Source: Acidiluteibacter sp965660325 (lineage in GTDB: Bacteria > Bacteroidota > Bacteroidia > Flavobacteriales_E > Vicingaceae). Taken from it: a stretch of 64,000 nt of DNA. The position numbers were made by a program, and so were the translations under genes. The stretch covers positions 1 through 64,000 of the forward strand of contig CBFHZL010000004.1 in the NCBI GenBank assembly GCA_965660325.1. The letters are read 5' to 3'. Under the pieces are notes generated by a model. The model made no database searches. It worked only from the letters and a program-made list of their open reading frames with translations, and was not told the origin of the DNA. Positions 16,512-26,230 of this stretch are shown here, in pieces; positions within the stretch are counted from its first letter, which is position 1; each line of letters begins with the position of its first letter.

Positions 16512-18974
16512 CTAGAATTGTATCTCAAAGGTAGCACGAATTCCGAACTTTTGTATATCGGGATGATCAAGATATGACAAACGCCATAATGCATCTACTC
16601 GAATAATCTTAAATATATTTTCAATACCAACAGCTGCTTCTACATAAGGCTCCTCCAGCTCAAACATATTTTCTGGCAAGGCTAACGTTTGTTGATTTTT
16701 ATCCTGCAAGCTACCGATTACTGCCCTACCGGTTAAAACTTCTCTCCACTTCAATTTTCTCATTAGTGGTATTTTATTCAGGAAAAAACCCTCGAAATGA
16801 TGCGTAACCATTGCACTGGCATATTGGTCACTAATAAACTCGAAGAAATTCATCAAGTTGAAGGCAGCATTATCAAAAAAGTAAGTCTCATTTCCATTAT
16901 GAATTTCCAAAATCGGAAACGGCAGTGTACCCCAATATTTACCTGCTTGTAGCTTTACATTGGTCCGACCAAAAGTTCCTAACTTAATATTATCTGACAA
17001 TGACAATACAGCTTTGGTATAGGCATAATCTCCACCAAAGACATCTTCTAAACCAAAGCCAAAACCTAACTCCACAATAGGATATTCTGTACCAAGACTA
17101 ATCCGATTAAACTCTCCGGACACAAATGCTTCTTGGTAGGCGAAACGGGTTCTAAACCCAACTTCGGTAGTTCTAATATTACTAACAGGCTTGAGGGTTC
17201 CGGCATCAGGAGTATTGTATTCTATACTTCCCAAAGGAGTCATATCTCTTGTTGTAACAGTTAATTCTGTAGAGAATCCATTAAACCAAAATCGCTCTGT
17301 CCCAATCTTAAATTCTTCTACACCGGTTAGTTTGTCATTTGGATTTCTTCGAAGTACAGAAGAAAGTATATTATCCTCACTAAAGGCATTTTGGCTTAAA
17401 CCAAGCTGCTCTACATCTTTAGAATAATTCAGGCTAACAGAGTGGCGAGGTTCTTTGGATAAAAAATACAGTAACCCTCCACCATACTTAAACTCCTCAT
17501 CTTTTAATCCATAAGCAAGATAACCATCAACCATTAACTTCGTGCTAAACTCATTGCTGGTTCTACCTCCAACTCTAAATCGATGACCCTCCACTTTATT
17601 AAAGCTGTAAGCATTAAAGTATGGACCTATCTCAAAAAGACCAACCTCCTTATATCCTGTAAAGACCAGTTGAATAACATCGATAAATGTTCGAAAAGCA
17701 GGTACATTTTTGACCGAATCGACCATTTTGTAAATGTTCTTTTCACTCTCAGCTAACGTATCATGTCGGTTAGCATCCCAATAGCTCTCAGGCAGATCGT
17801 CTGCACCTTTTTCAACCACCACTCGCTCTAGCCCATTAAACAAGCTGTCAGGACGAGGATCATTGATTACAAAGTCTTCATAAGTTGTTGTTTTCCTTCC
17901 GTATAGACCCATGGATTTTTTTGCTACCGTAAAATCTACGATTAACTTATCCTTGTTCAACATCCAGAACTCTCCATCTACTTTTTTGTATCGCTGCTCT
18001 ACTGAAAATCCATTAATGAAGTTAATATTGGCTTTGTCATTGATACTGGCCTCTATTCGTTTGATGGCATAAGTAGTGTCGTTGATCCACATTGTTCCAC
18101 TAAACACCGGCTCTTGAACTTGCTTGGGCTCAAACTTAATTTCATAACAGAAGTTACCATCAACAACCATTGAATCCAAGAGATAGTACTTATAAAATCG
18201 TTTCCCAAAATCAGCAATCGGGCTTACAAATGACTTACCAAATACCCCAATGTGATTTTCATAAACATTTACATTTTGATACATATCACCCAAAAACTGC
18301 GACACACTTTCATTCGACACTCCTGATACTTTGGTAGCTTTGATAAACTCTCGCTCCGACTTTGGTTCTCTTCTGTAGTAATAGTCAGATAGCGATTCTG
18401 TCATAAACATCGGAAGGTACTTTTTCTCACTGGTCGTGCTGTCCATGTAATCAAAAATAAAGTCCAGATTCTTAAATACCCGCCGATCCATAAATTCGTC
18501 AGATATGTTATTCAAATCAAACTCTACTTTATTGTACACTTCATATTCGTAAGCATCATATTTTTCTCTATTATTGACATCCTTAAGTGCAATAATTCGG
18601 TCTAAAATGACATGAGCTGGATTCCCTTTATATGTGACGGTTACTTCACCAATGGAAACTCCTCCACCAGTAGTTAGTTCAAAATCTACTGTCTGAGAAA
18701 CATCTCGTTTTACATATTTTACCTGAGCTTCGTAGCCAATGAATGAAGCAACCAATGAATCGGTTGCATAATAGGTATCCATGGAATAATTACCATCAAT
18801 ATCGGTCGTTGTCCCTGTTTTGGAATTTTTGAAAATAATATTTACGAATGGTAGTGGTTCTTTCGACTTCGCGTCGACAACCGTTCCTTTCACAATAGTT
18901 TTCTGGGCATAGACAGCTCCATAGCAGCAGAGTAGCAAAGAAACAAAGGCAAAAAAATGTCGAGAAGCAGTCAT
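16512..18974 (-). CDS. DUF5686 outer-membrane protein with carboxypeptidase-like domain
   Basis: Signal peptide 1-23, a carboxypeptidase regulatory-like beta-sandwich (about 25-110, with DIDGNYS and ASFIGYEAQV typical of the N-terminal extension of TonB receptors), then a long DUF5686 region predicted to end as an outer-membrane beta-barrel (last strand IRATFEIQF). There is no TonB plug domain, so it is not a classical receptor. The function of DUF5686 proteins is not established. The gene is followed after 12 nt by lptB, an arrangement that suggests an envelope role, but this is inference from neighbourhood. 820 residues. Confidence 0.85.
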   Translation of the reverse strand: MTASRHFFAFVSLLLCCYGAVYAQKTIVKGTVVDAKSKEPLPFVNIIFKNSKTGTTTDIDGNYSMDTYYATDSLVASFIGYEAQVKYVKRDVSQTVDFELTTGGGVSIGEVTVTYKGNPAHVILDRIIALKDVNNREKYDAYEYEVYNKVEFDLNNISDEFMDRRVFKNLDFIFDYMDSTTSEKKYLPMFMTESLSDYYYRREPKSEREFIKATKVSGVSNESVSQFLGDMYQNVNVYENHIGVFGKSFVSPIADFGKRFYKYYLLDSMVVDGNFCYEIKFEPKQVQEPVFSGTMWINDTTYAIKRIEASINDKANINFINGFSVEQRYKKVDGEFWMLNKDKLIVDFTVAKKSMGLYGRKTTTYEDFVINDPRPDSLFNGLERVVVEKGADDLPESYWDANRHDTLAESEKNIYKMVDSVKNVPAFRTFIDVIQLVFTGYKEVGLFEIGPYFNAYSFNKVEGHRFRVGGRTSNEFSTKLMVDGYLAYGLKDEEFKYGGGLLYFLSKEPRHSVSLNYSKDVEQLGLSQNAFSEDNILSSVLRRNPNDKLTGVEEFKIGTERFWFNGFSTELTVTTRDMTPLGSIEYNTPDAGTLKPVSNIRTTEVGFRTRFAYQEAFVSGEFNRISLGTEYPIVELGFGFGLEDVFGGDYAYTKAVLSLSDNIKLGTFGRTNVKLQAGKYWGTLPFPILEIHNGNETYFFDNAAFNLMNFFEFISDQYASAMVTHHFEGFFLNKIPLMRKLKWREVLTGRAVIGSLQDKNQQTLALPENMFELEEPYVEAAVGIENIFKIIRVDALWRLSYLDHPDIQKFGIRATFEIQF

Positions 18975-19022
18975 TCGATTAAATAGAGGAAATAAAAGTA
19001 ATAAAATTCAAGCGCATATATT

Positions 19023-19370
19023 CTATTGACCCTCCGATAATTCCTCCCAGTATTCCACTGCTCTTCTCGTGTGCGGAATTACAATGGTTCCGCCTACAAT
19101 ATTTGCAATCGCAAACACTTCAAATACCTGCTCAGAAGTAACACCTGCATCGAATGCTTTACCTAGGTGGTATTTGATGCAATCATCGCATCGAAGAACC
19201 ATAGATGATATCAAGCCGAGCATTTCTTTCGTCTTTACATCTAGCGCTCCTTCAGCGTAGGCGTTAGTATCTAAATTAAACAGACGCTTCATAACCTTGT
19301 TATCAGCAGCCATAATTTTATCGTTCATTTTGGCCCTGTAATCATTAAATTCATTGACTAACTCACTCAT
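19023..19370 (-). CDS. Carboxymuconolactone decarboxylase/AhpD-like protein
   Basis: 115-residue all-helical protein of the CMD/AhpD-like superfamily. The AhpD-type redox motif is present: C61, C64 and H68 in RCDDCIKYHLG. In this superfamily the CxxC...H signature usually means peroxidase or thiol-redox activity rather than decarboxylation. The substrate is unknown. The gene starts 12 nt after tatC on the same strand, so it is the third gene of a likely kdsD-tatC-CMD transcript. The length fits single-domain members. Confidence 0.88.
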   Translation of the reverse strand: MSELVNEFNDYRAKMNDKIMAADNKVMKRLFNLDTNAYAEGALDVKTKEMLGLISSMVLRCDDCIKYHLGKAFDAGVTSEQVFEVFAIANIVGGTIVIPHTRRAVEYWEELSEGQ

Positions 19371-19382
19371 AAAAATATTACA

Positions 19383-20216
19383 TTATGTATTATTATTTCT
19401 ATTAACCACTCTTGAAATGATGATGCTAACCTCATATAAAAAAACCAAAGGGATAGCCACTAAAACTTGACTCGTGATATCTGGAGGTGTAATAATTGCA
19501 GACAAAATTAAAACAATAACTATGGAGTGCCTTCTATAAGCTTTCATCAATTGTGGTGTTATTAAGCCAATTTTAGATAAGAAATAAACAATGATAGGCA
19601 GTTGAAACACCAAAGCGCACGCAATAACAATTGAGGTAAGTGTACTGATATATGAATTAAGACTAATGGAGTTAGAAACGGTGCTACTCACGGTATAGTT
19701 ACCCAAAAATTGCACCGATAGCGGGGCAATTACATAATAACCAAAAAGCACACCAGACATAAACAATACAGAACCCCAAAAGACCAAGGCTACTGCCGAA
19801 CGTTTTTCGGTCTTTTTTAAACCAGGACTGATAAATCGCCAAATTTCTATTAGCAAATAAGGAAAGGCAAGTATAAATCCTGCAATCGCAGACACCAATA
19901 TATGTGTAGTAAACTGCCCAGACATCGCAATATTAATCAAGCTAAATGAAATATCTTCAAAGCATAGTTTATTCCCTAAGTCTAACCAATGTGAAAGGTC
20001 ACAAAATAGACGATACGTCAAAAACTCGCTTGACTGCGGGGCCAAAATAATTTCGTCAAATACGAAACCTTTAAACACAAATGCCAATCCCATAAATAAG
20101 ATAATGGCAATAGCCGATCGAACAAGATGCCATCTTAGGACCTCTAGATGATCAAGAAATGACATCTCAGCTTTATCAGAAAACTCGTCGTCGTAGGGTG
20201 ATGTTTTACCTTCCAT
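19383..20216 (-). CDS. tatC: Sec-independent protein translocase TatC
   Basis: Six-helix inner-membrane receptor of the twin-arginine pathway, which recognises signal peptides of folded proteins. The N-terminal FLDHLEVLRWHLVRS (about residues 20-34) is the conserved cytoplasmic motif of TatC, and the periplasmic and helix pattern up to residue ~270 is normal. The length of 277 residues matches. TatA/TatB are not in the window. It is 30 nt downstream of kdsD, likely the same operon. The C-terminal tail (VVNRNNNT) is short and polar as expected. Confidence 0.93.
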   Translation of the reverse strand: MEGKTSPYDDEFSDKAEMSFLDHLEVLRWHLVRSAIAIILFMGLAFVFKGFVFDEIILAPQSSEFLTYRLFCDLSHWLDLGNKLCFEDISFSLINIAMSGQFTTHILVSAIAGFILAFPYLLIEIWRFISPGLKKTEKRSAVALVFWGSVLFMSGVLFGYYVIAPLSVQFLGNYTVSSTVSNSISLNSYISTLTSIVIACALVFQLPIIVYFLSKIGLITPQLMKAYRRHSIVIVLILSAIITPPDITSQVLVAIPLVFLYEVSIIISRVVNRNNNT

Positions 20217-20246
20217 AAGTGGGCAAATTTAAGGGTAATATCCGTA

Positions 20247-21218
20247 TCAAATAATACCTTCACGAATCAAATCGTGCAAATGAATTAACCCTGCATATTG
20301 CCCTTCTTTAACTACTATCAATTGAGAGATGTGGTTATTTTTCATCACCTTTAGCGCTTCAACAGCCAAACTATCGTAATCAATTGACTTTGGCTCTTTA
20401 GACATAATATCTTGTGCCTTAGTAGCATCCAAAGAGTGATTCGCCGAAAGCATTCTTCTAAGATCTCCATCTGTAATCACACCCTTTAATTGATTATTCT
20501 CCACTACGGCTGTAGCGCCTAACCGTTTAGATGAAATTTCTACAATAACGCTGCTTAATGTATCCGAAGGGCTAACTGAAGGCTTCTCATTCTGATCAGC
20601 AACTTCTCCAACACGTAAATAGAGCTTCTTTCCTAATGCTCCACCCGGATGATATTTAGCAAAGTCATTTGATGTAAATGATTTCATATCGAGCAAACAA
20701 ACAGCAAGTGCGTCTCCTATTGCCAGCTGAGCCGTGGTACTCGTCGTTGGAGCCAAATTGTTAGGGCAGGCTTCTTCATCAATCGTTGAGTTTAGAACAA
20801 CATCAGCAGACTCGGCTAATGCGGAAGCTAAGTTTCCTGTTATAGCGATTATAGCATTCCCAAAGTTCTTAATTAGTGGAAGTAGCACTTTAACTTCTGG
20901 CGTATTTCCACTTTTTGAAATACAAATAACCACATCATCACGCTGAATATTTCCCAAATCCCCATGAATGGCATCTGCTGCATGCATATAAATAGATGGA
21001 GTTCCTGTAGAATTCATTGTTGCCACAATTTTTTGAGCAATAATGGCACTTTTCCCGACTCCTGTTATAACGACTCTACCTTTAGCATGATAAATCAAAT
21101 CTACAGCTTTTACAAAGCTATCATCAATATAATCAACTAACTTAAGTAGTGCTTCTGATTCATTTTTAAGTACATTCTGTGCAATTGTTTTAATGTCTGT
21201 GGCAGATTTCAACGGCAT
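20247..21218 (-). CDS. kdsD: Arabinose-5-phosphate isomerase (KdsD/KpsF)
   Basis: Interconverts ribulose-5-phosphate and arabinose-5-phosphate, the first committed precursor of Kdo in lipopolysaccharide. An N-terminal SIS domain (about 35-190, with GVGKSAIIAQK, the metal/active-site region HAADAIHGDLG and CISKSGNTPEV) is followed by two CBS domains (about 210-323). The length of 323 residues is typical. A strong Bacteroidota promoter lies upstream, and tatC and the AhpD-like gene follow. GutQ-like members have the same architecture, but only one copy is seen here and the lipopolysaccharide context supports KdsD. Confidence 0.93.
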   Translation of the reverse strand: MPLKSATDIKTIAQNVLKNESEALLKLVDYIDDSFVKAVDLIYHAKGRVVITGVGKSAIIAQKIVATMNSTGTPSIYMHAADAIHGDLGNIQRDDVVICISKSGNTPEVKVLLPLIKNFGNAIIAITGNLASALAESADVVLNSTIDEEACPNNLAPTTSTTAQLAIGDALAVCLLDMKSFTSNDFAKYHPGGALGKKLYLRVGEVADQNEKPSVSPSDTLSSVIVEISSKRLGATAVVENNQLKGVITDGDLRRMLSANHSLDATKAQDIMSKEPKSIDYDSLAVEALKVMKNNHISQLIVVKEGQYAGLIHLHDLIREGII

Positions 21219-21279
21219 TATTTTATATTATTTTAATTTTTGACTAAATTACACTGTAAATCCTAGTAAATTAGTGTTA

Positions 21280-21309
21280 CAAAAGTAATTTAAAATAGCT
21301 AAACCAAAA
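21280..21309 (-). promoter_or_regulatory. Promoter for kdsD-tatC operon
   Basis: On the minus strand TTTTG (21309-21305), 17 nt, TACTTTTG (21287-21280). Both elements match the Bacteroidota consensus at optimal spacing. The 5' leader to the ATG at 21218 would be about 55 nt. Confidence 0.75.
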
Positions 21310-21313
21310 TTTC

Positions 21314-23512
21314 ATGCAAACCCTTGAAAAAGTGGATATCCACAAGGAGCTGAAAAATTTTTTCGGATTCAATAAGTTTAAAGGCAAGCAAGAATCGATC
21401 ATTCGAAACATTCTTGAAGGAAATGACACCTTTGTAATTATGCCAACAGGTGGAGGAAAATCCATGTGCTACCAACTACCCGCTCTTATTTTTGAAGGCA
21501 CAGCAATCATTGTGTCTCCCTTAATTGCGTTGATGAAAAATCAAGTAGATGCCCTAAGGGGGTTTGCTACAGACGACAGTATTGTCCATTTTATGAACTC
21601 TTCACTTAATAAAACGGAAACTGCTAAAGTGAAGCAAGACTTAATGGATGGTAAAACCAAACTTCTTTATGTTGCACCTGAAACATTAACGAAAGAAGAG
21701 AATATCGACTTCTTGAAGCAAATTAAACTGTCTTTCGTAGCCATTGATGAAGCACACTGTATTTCAGAATGGGGCCATGATTTTAGACCTGAATATCGAA
21801 AACTTCGATCGATTATAGAGGCCATTGACCGCGTACCTATCGTTGCACTTACTGCAACAGCAACTCCGAAGGTTCAACAGGATATCCAAAAGAACTTAGG
21901 AATGACTGATGCAATCGTTTTCAAGGACTCTTTTAATCGGAAGAACTTGTATTATGAAGTTCAGCCAAAAAGAGATGTTGGAAGCCAGATTGTGCGATTC
22001 ATTAAAAATAACATGAATAAGTCCGGTATTGTCTATTGTCTAAGCCGAAAAAAGGTAGAAGAAATAGCTCAGACGCTTCAAGTAAATGGTATAAAAGCGC
22101 TTGCTTACCATGCAGGCTTGGACGCAGGCACCAGAGCAAAGCATCAAGACATGTTTTTAATGGAAGAAGCCGATGTTATAGTAGCCACAATTGCTTTCGG
22201 AATGGGAATTGACAAACCGGACGTTCGATATGTAATTCACCATGACATTCCAAAAAGTCTAGAAGGTTATTATCAAGAGACCGGAAGAGCCGGCAGAGAT
22301 GATGGAGAGGGAAAATGTTTAGCATTTTACCGCTATAAAGACATTGAGAAACTAGAGAAATTCTTACAAGGAAAGCCGATTGCAGAACAAGAAATTGGGA
22401 AGCAATTAATCTTCGAAACAGTTTCCTATGCTGAAACGGCAGTTTGCAGAAGAAAGCAACTATTACACTACTTTGGAGAAGAATATAATGATGAGACATG
22501 CGGAAATTGCGATAACTGTCTCAACCCAAAAGAAAAGTATGACGGGCAGCGAGAAGTAACGATACTTTTATCCACTATTTTGGCATTAAAGGAACGTTTT
22601 AAAGCAAAGTATATTTCTAACTTTATTGCTGGAAGAGAGACGAGCGAAATCAAAACTTACAATCACCTTTCTCACGATCTTTACGGCGATGGAAGCACTA
22701 TTAGCGACGACCCAAAACACTGGGAGTCTATTATCCGACAGTGTATTATTGATGGTTTTTTAATTAAAGAAATTGAAAATTACGGTGTTTTAAAAGTGAG
22801 CAATAAAGGTAAAGAATTCGCAAAGAAACCGGGTAAGGTTGATTTAGTGAAACCTCACGATTACAGTGAGGATGGAAAAGAAAATGTAGCAGACCACTCC
22901 CCAAAAGGCGGCGGAGGTGCAGGAGATGATCAATTGTATGCTATCCTGAAAGACTTGAGGAAAAAAGTTGCAAAAGAGGAGGACCTTCCTCCTTATGTGG
23001 TCTTCCAAGACATCTCCTTGGAAGATATGGCAACACGGTATCCGATTACAATTGAAGAGTTAACAAACATTACAGGAGTAGGCCAAGGAAAGGCTGAAAA
23101 ATTTGGTGATCAATTTATAAAGGCCATCCAGAAGTATGTAGATGAAAATGAAATTGACCGTCCAGACGACATGGTAGTAAAATCAGTCGTTAATAAATCA
23201 GGTCTTAAGGTTTATATCATACAAAGTGTTGACAGAAAATTACCATTAGAGGATATTGCATCAGCTAAAGGTAAATCAGTGGATGAAATTTTAGAAGATA
23301 TCGAGCACATCGTTCAATCAGGCACACGTGTTAATCTTGACTATTGCATCGGCGAACTATTAGATGAAGAATATCAAGATGAGATATTCGACTACTTTAG
23401 AGAAACGCCTACCGACTCTATGGAAGATGCTGTAGAAGAATTTGAAGGAGTATACTCAGAACAAGAGCTCCGCCTAATGCGCATCAAATTCCTATCTGAA
23501 TTAGGTAATTAA
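21314..23512 (+). CDS. recQ: ATP-dependent DNA helicase RecQ
   Basis: 3'-5' superfamily 2 helicase acting in recombination and replication-fork repair. In order: Walker A PTGGGKS (44-50), DEAH box (145-148), motif VI QETGRAGRDD near residue 325, RQC zinc cysteines in the region of about 378-405 (C followed by CGNCDNC), winged-helix region, and an HRDC domain near 540-615. A further C-terminal helix-turn-helix-like section (to 732) is seen in many Bacteroidota RecQ but not in E. coli RecQ (609 residues). The start ATG at 21314 precedes a short leader and the canonical FGFNKFKGKQ Q-motif. Its terminator overlaps the end of the next gene. Confidence 0.95.
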   Translation: MQTLEKVDIHKELKNFFGFNKFKGKQESIIRNILEGNDTFVIMPTGGGKSMCYQLPALIFEGTAIIVSPLIALMKNQVDALRGFATDDSIVHFMNSSLNKTETAKVKQDLMDGKTKLLYVAPETLTKEENIDFLKQIKLSFVAIDEAHCISEWGHDFRPEYRKLRSIIEAIDRVPIVALTATATPKVQQDIQKNLGMTDAIVFKDSFNRKNLYYEVQPKRDVGSQIVRFIKNNMNKSGIVYCLSRKKVEEIAQTLQVNGIKALAYHAGLDAGTRAKHQDMFLMEEADVIVATIAFGMGIDKPDVRYVIHHDIPKSLEGYYQETGRAGRDDGEGKCLAFYRYKDIEKLEKFLQGKPIAEQEIGKQLIFETVSYAETAVCRRKQLLHYFGEEYNDETCGNCDNCLNPKEKYDGQREVTILLSTILALKERFKAKYISNFIAGRETSEIKTYNHLSHDLYGDGSTISDDPKHWESIIRQCIIDGFLIKEIENYGVLKVSNKGKEFAKKPGKVDLVKPHDYSEDGKENVADHSPKGGGGAGDDQLYAILKDLRKKVAKEEDLPPYVVFQDISLEDMATRYPITIEELTNITGVGQGKAEKFGDQFIKAIQKYVDENEIDRPDDMVVKSVVNKSGLKVYIIQSVDRKLPLEDIASAKGKSVDEILEDIEHIVQSGTRVNLDYCIGELLDEEYQDEIFDYFRETPTDSMEDAVEEFEGVYSEQELRLMRIKFLSELGN

Positions 23513-23532
23513 GCAGAATAAGAAATCTAACA

Positions 23533-25500
23533 TCAGCCGAGCTGATCAAGCTCGGCTGTTTTTGTTTCTAATTCTTCCAAGGCAACTTCCCACTTTTCCA
23601 TTGTTTCTTCTAGTAAACTGTTATTCTCTTGCCATTGCTTTAACACCTTGTCATAATCTTTATCTTGATAAAATGATGGGTCCTGTAGTCGCTCAGTTAA
23701 CTTTTGAGCCATTTCCTCACAGCTAGCAATTTGCTTTTCAGAATTTTGCACTGTGTTTTTTAAGCTTTTACAAGTCTTCTTTAATGATTTTTGAAGCTCG
23801 AAAATTTGTTGATCGCTGCGTTGATTTGGAGATGCTTGTTCTTTCGTTGGTGAGTTCTTTTTTTCAGGACCCTTCTCAATTTCTTTGAAAGAACTTACCT
23901 TCCGGGTTCGAAGGAATTCATATACATCACCAATATGTTGGTTTACGCTACCATCTTTAAATTCATAGACTTTTTCTGTTAGGCCTTGTAAGAAGTCCCT
24001 ATCGTGAGAAATAACGATCATAGCACCATCATAAGCAATCAAAGCTTCTTTTAATATTTCCTTTGACCTTAGGTCCAAGTGATTTGTTGGCTCATCGAGA
24101 ATTAATAGATTAATCGGCTTTAGCAGCAATTTACAAAATGCTAATCGAGCTCGTTCACCACCCGAAAGCACTTTTACTTTTTTATCGACATCCTCACCAC
24201 TAAATAAAAAAGAACCCAAAAGGCTACGCACCTTTGTTCTCATGTCTCCCGTAGCCTCCTCATCAATTGTTTCAAAAAGTGTTTTATTCCCATCTAAAAT
24301 GTCCGACTGATTTTGTGCGTAGTACCCTAAAGATACATTATGCCCTATCTCTATGGCACCTGTATACTTTTCAAGGCCAACAATAAGCTTCACCATGGTC
24401 GACTTACCTTCTCCATTCTTACCTACAAAAGCGACTTTCTCGCCACGAATAATACTTAACTCCGCGTGATCAAAAATTTGCTTTTCATCGTAAGACTTTC
24501 CTACATTATCAACATCTAAAACAACTTTCCCGGCTCGAGGGGCGGGTGGAAAGTGAAACCGCATGGCACTATTATCCTCAACGTCTATTTCTATACGATC
24601 AATCTTTTCTAACTGCTTAATGCGTGATTGCACCTGAACTGCTTTCGTTGCCTTGGATCTGAAGCGATCAATAAACTCCTCAGTATCTTTAATCTGTTTT
24701 TGTTGATTATTATAAGCAGCAATCTCTTGCTCTCTTCGCTCCTTGCGCAATTGCACATACTTGGTATATGGCGCTTTATAATCATATACTTTTCCAATTG
24801 ATATTTCAATTGTTCGGTTAGTAACATTGTCCAAAAAAGCCCTATCGTGCGAAATCAAAACAATGGCTCCTTCATATGTCTTTAGGAAATCTTCCAACCA
24901 TTGAATGGATTCAATATCGAGGTGGTTGGTCGGCTCATCAAGCAGCAATAAATTAGCATTAGTCAATAGAATTTTGGCCAATTCTATCCGCATTCTCCAC
25001 CCTCCACTAAATTCAGATGTTTGACGTGTAAAGTCAGATCGTTTAAACCCTAAACCCAACAAAAGCTGCTCAATAGAGGCATCCATATTAGAGGCGTCTA
25101 AAACGACAAGTTCTTCATTTAAGTGCGTTAAATCATCTAATAACTGCAGGTAACTTTCCGACTCATAATCTTCACGTGTAACAAGCTGCGTATTGATATG
25201 GTCAATTTTTGATTGAATTCGAGTCAATTTGTCGAAAACTGTTGCCGTCTCTTCCCAAACAGTCCTCCCCTCCTCAAACTCCATATCTTGGGGTAAATAA
25301 CCAAGAGTAAAGTCAGTAGGGGTGGAAATATTACCTTCATCAGCTAATTGAACACCAGCCAATATCTTTAACATGGTGGATTTCCCTGCTCCGTTCTTCC
25401 CTACCAGACCAATACGTTCCTGCTTATTGATGATAAATGAAACGTTGTTAAACAAGAAACGATCTGCAAAACTTAATGTAATTTTATTCACTCCTATCAT
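23533..25500 (-). CDS. ABC-F family ATPase
   Basis: Soluble protein with two ABC ATPase domains and no membrane segment, of the ABC-F class that acts on ribosomes in translation. First domain: Walker A GLVGKNGAGKST (31-42) and signature SGGW; second: Walker A GKNGEGKST near 365 and signature LSGGERARL. Both have LLDEPTNHLD Walker B motifs. The P-site interaction linker lies between them (about 235-305), and a C-terminal coiled coil is at about 545-655 as in Uup/ABCF3-type members. Two in-frame ATGs exist; the one at 25500 is chosen because it begins MIGVNKITLSF, the usual start. A -7 element ends 4 nt before it. Not clearly an antibiotic-resistance subtype. Confidence 0.92.
   Translation of the reverse strand: MIGVNKITLSFADRFLFNNVSFIINKQERIGLVGKNGAGKSTMLKILAGVQLADEGNISTPTDFTLGYLPQDMEFEEGRTVWEETATVFDKLTRIQSKIDHINTQLVTREDYESESYLQLLDDLTHLNEELVVLDASNMDASIEQLLLGLGFKRSDFTRQTSEFSGGWRMRIELAKILLTNANLLLLDEPTNHLDIESIQWLEDFLKTYEGAIVLISHDRAFLDNVTNRTIEISIGKVYDYKAPYTKYVQLRKERREQEIAAYNNQQKQIKDTEEFIDRFRSKATKAVQVQSRIKQLEKIDRIEIDVEDNSAMRFHFPPAPRAGKVVLDVDNVGKSYDEKQIFDHAELSIIRGEKVAFVGKNGEGKSTMVKLIVGLEKYTGAIEIGHNVSLGYYAQNQSDILDGNKTLFETIDEEATGDMRTKVRSLLGSFLFSGEDVDKKVKVLSGGERARLAFCKLLLKPINLLILDEPTNHLDLRSKEILKEALIAYDGAMIVISHDRDFLQGLTEKVYEFKDGSVNQHIGDVYEFLRTRKVSSFKEIEKGPEKKNSPTKEQASPNQRSDQQIFELQKSLKKTCKSLKNTVQNSEKQIASCEEMAQKLTERLQDPSFYQDKDYDKVLKQWQENNSLLEETMEKWEVALEELETKTAELDQLG
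23534..23563 (+). terminator. recQ terminator embedded in ABC-F 3' end
   Basis: Perfect 10-bp stem CAGCCGAGCT/AGCTCGGCTG with loop GATCA, followed by TTTTTG on the plus strand. It starts 21 nt after the recQ stop and lies inside the last codons of the convergent ABC-F gene. Confidence 0.88.
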
Positions 25501-25504
25501 AATG

Positions 25505-25512
25505 CAAAAGTA
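25505..25512 (-). promoter_or_regulatory. -7 promoter element abutting ABC-F start
   Basis: TACTTTTG on the minus strand ends 4 nt before the ATG at 25500, implying a leaderless or nearly leaderless mRNA. It also argues for the ATG at 25500 over the upstream in-frame ATG at 25515, which would lie inside or before the promoter element. Confidence 0.5.
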
Positions 25513-25526
25513 CAAAACACGAATAG

Positions 25527-26177
25527 ATGAACGACTTAATTAACCACCATAAAATCCAAGTTTCTAAAACTGCAGAAATCATCACTTCAGGTGAGTTATC
25601 GGATACAACCAAAGAAATTTGGATAGTACTGCACGGTTATGCACAACTACCAGAGTACTTTATCAAAAGCTTTAGTGGTATAAGTAATGCCTATATTATT
25701 GCTCCATCAGCATTATCAAAAGCTTATATCAAAGGATTTGATGGGAGAGTAGGAGCCATATGGATGACAAGTCATAAAAGGGAAGACGAAATAGCAGATT
25801 ATAAGAACTACCTGAATCAGATCGTTGCCCACTTTGATCTACCTCGATATACCAAAGCAACTATAAACCTACTAGGATTCTCTCAAGGAGCAGCAACGGC
25901 AAGTAGGTTTGCAGCTCAAACCAAGTTAAAAATAGATCGATTTATTCTATGGGGAGGAATTCTGCCAACAGAAGTCGAAAACAATGAACGTTTAATGCAT
26001 ATGAAGCGATACATCGTCTACGGTGAACAAGATGAGTTTATACAACCTCAAAAAGATAAGTTTTTGGCAGCCATGACTAGATACAAATCAAACGGTTTCA
26101 CAGTAATAACTTACGAAGAGAAACATCGTATACCAAATAATGAATTCTTGAGAATTCATGCCAAACATTGGTCATAA
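25527..26177 (+). CDS. Alpha/beta hydrolase, carboxylesterase-like
   Basis: 216-residue cytoplasmic hydrolase of the phospholipase/carboxylesterase group (YpfH/EstB-like). The oxyanion-hole motif VLHGYAQ is at 34-40, the nucleophile elbow GFSQG at 117-121 (S119), the acid D169 in GEQDEF and the histidine H200 in EEKHRI. All three triad residues are in place. No signal peptide. The substrate is unknown; thioester or short-chain ester substrates are typical. The gene is divergent from ABC-F with only 26 nt between starts, so its promoter must lie in the ABC-F 5' coding region. A strong terminator follows. Confidence 0.85.
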   Translation: MNDLINHHKIQVSKTAEIITSGELSDTTKEIWIVLHGYAQLPEYFIKSFSGISNAYIIAPSALSKAYIKGFDGRVGAIWMTSHKREDEIADYKNYLNQIVAHFDLPRYTKATINLLGFSQGAATASRFAAQTKLKIDRFILWGGILPTEVENNERLMHMKRYIVYGEQDEFIQPQKDKFLAAMTRYKSNGFTVITYEEKHRIPNNEFLRIHAKHWS

Positions 26178-26212
26178 AAAAAGTCCTTCTGATTACTCAA
26201 AAGGACTTTTAT
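26177..26212. terminator. Bidirectional terminator between hydrolase gene and gldN
   Basis: Stem AAAAGTCCTT (26179-26188) with AAGGACTTTT (26201-26210), loop 12 nt. A/T tracts on both sides let it stop the hydrolase gene on plus and the gld operon on minus. Confidence 0.85.
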
Positions 26213-26230
26213 ATTATTCTTTTCAAACTA

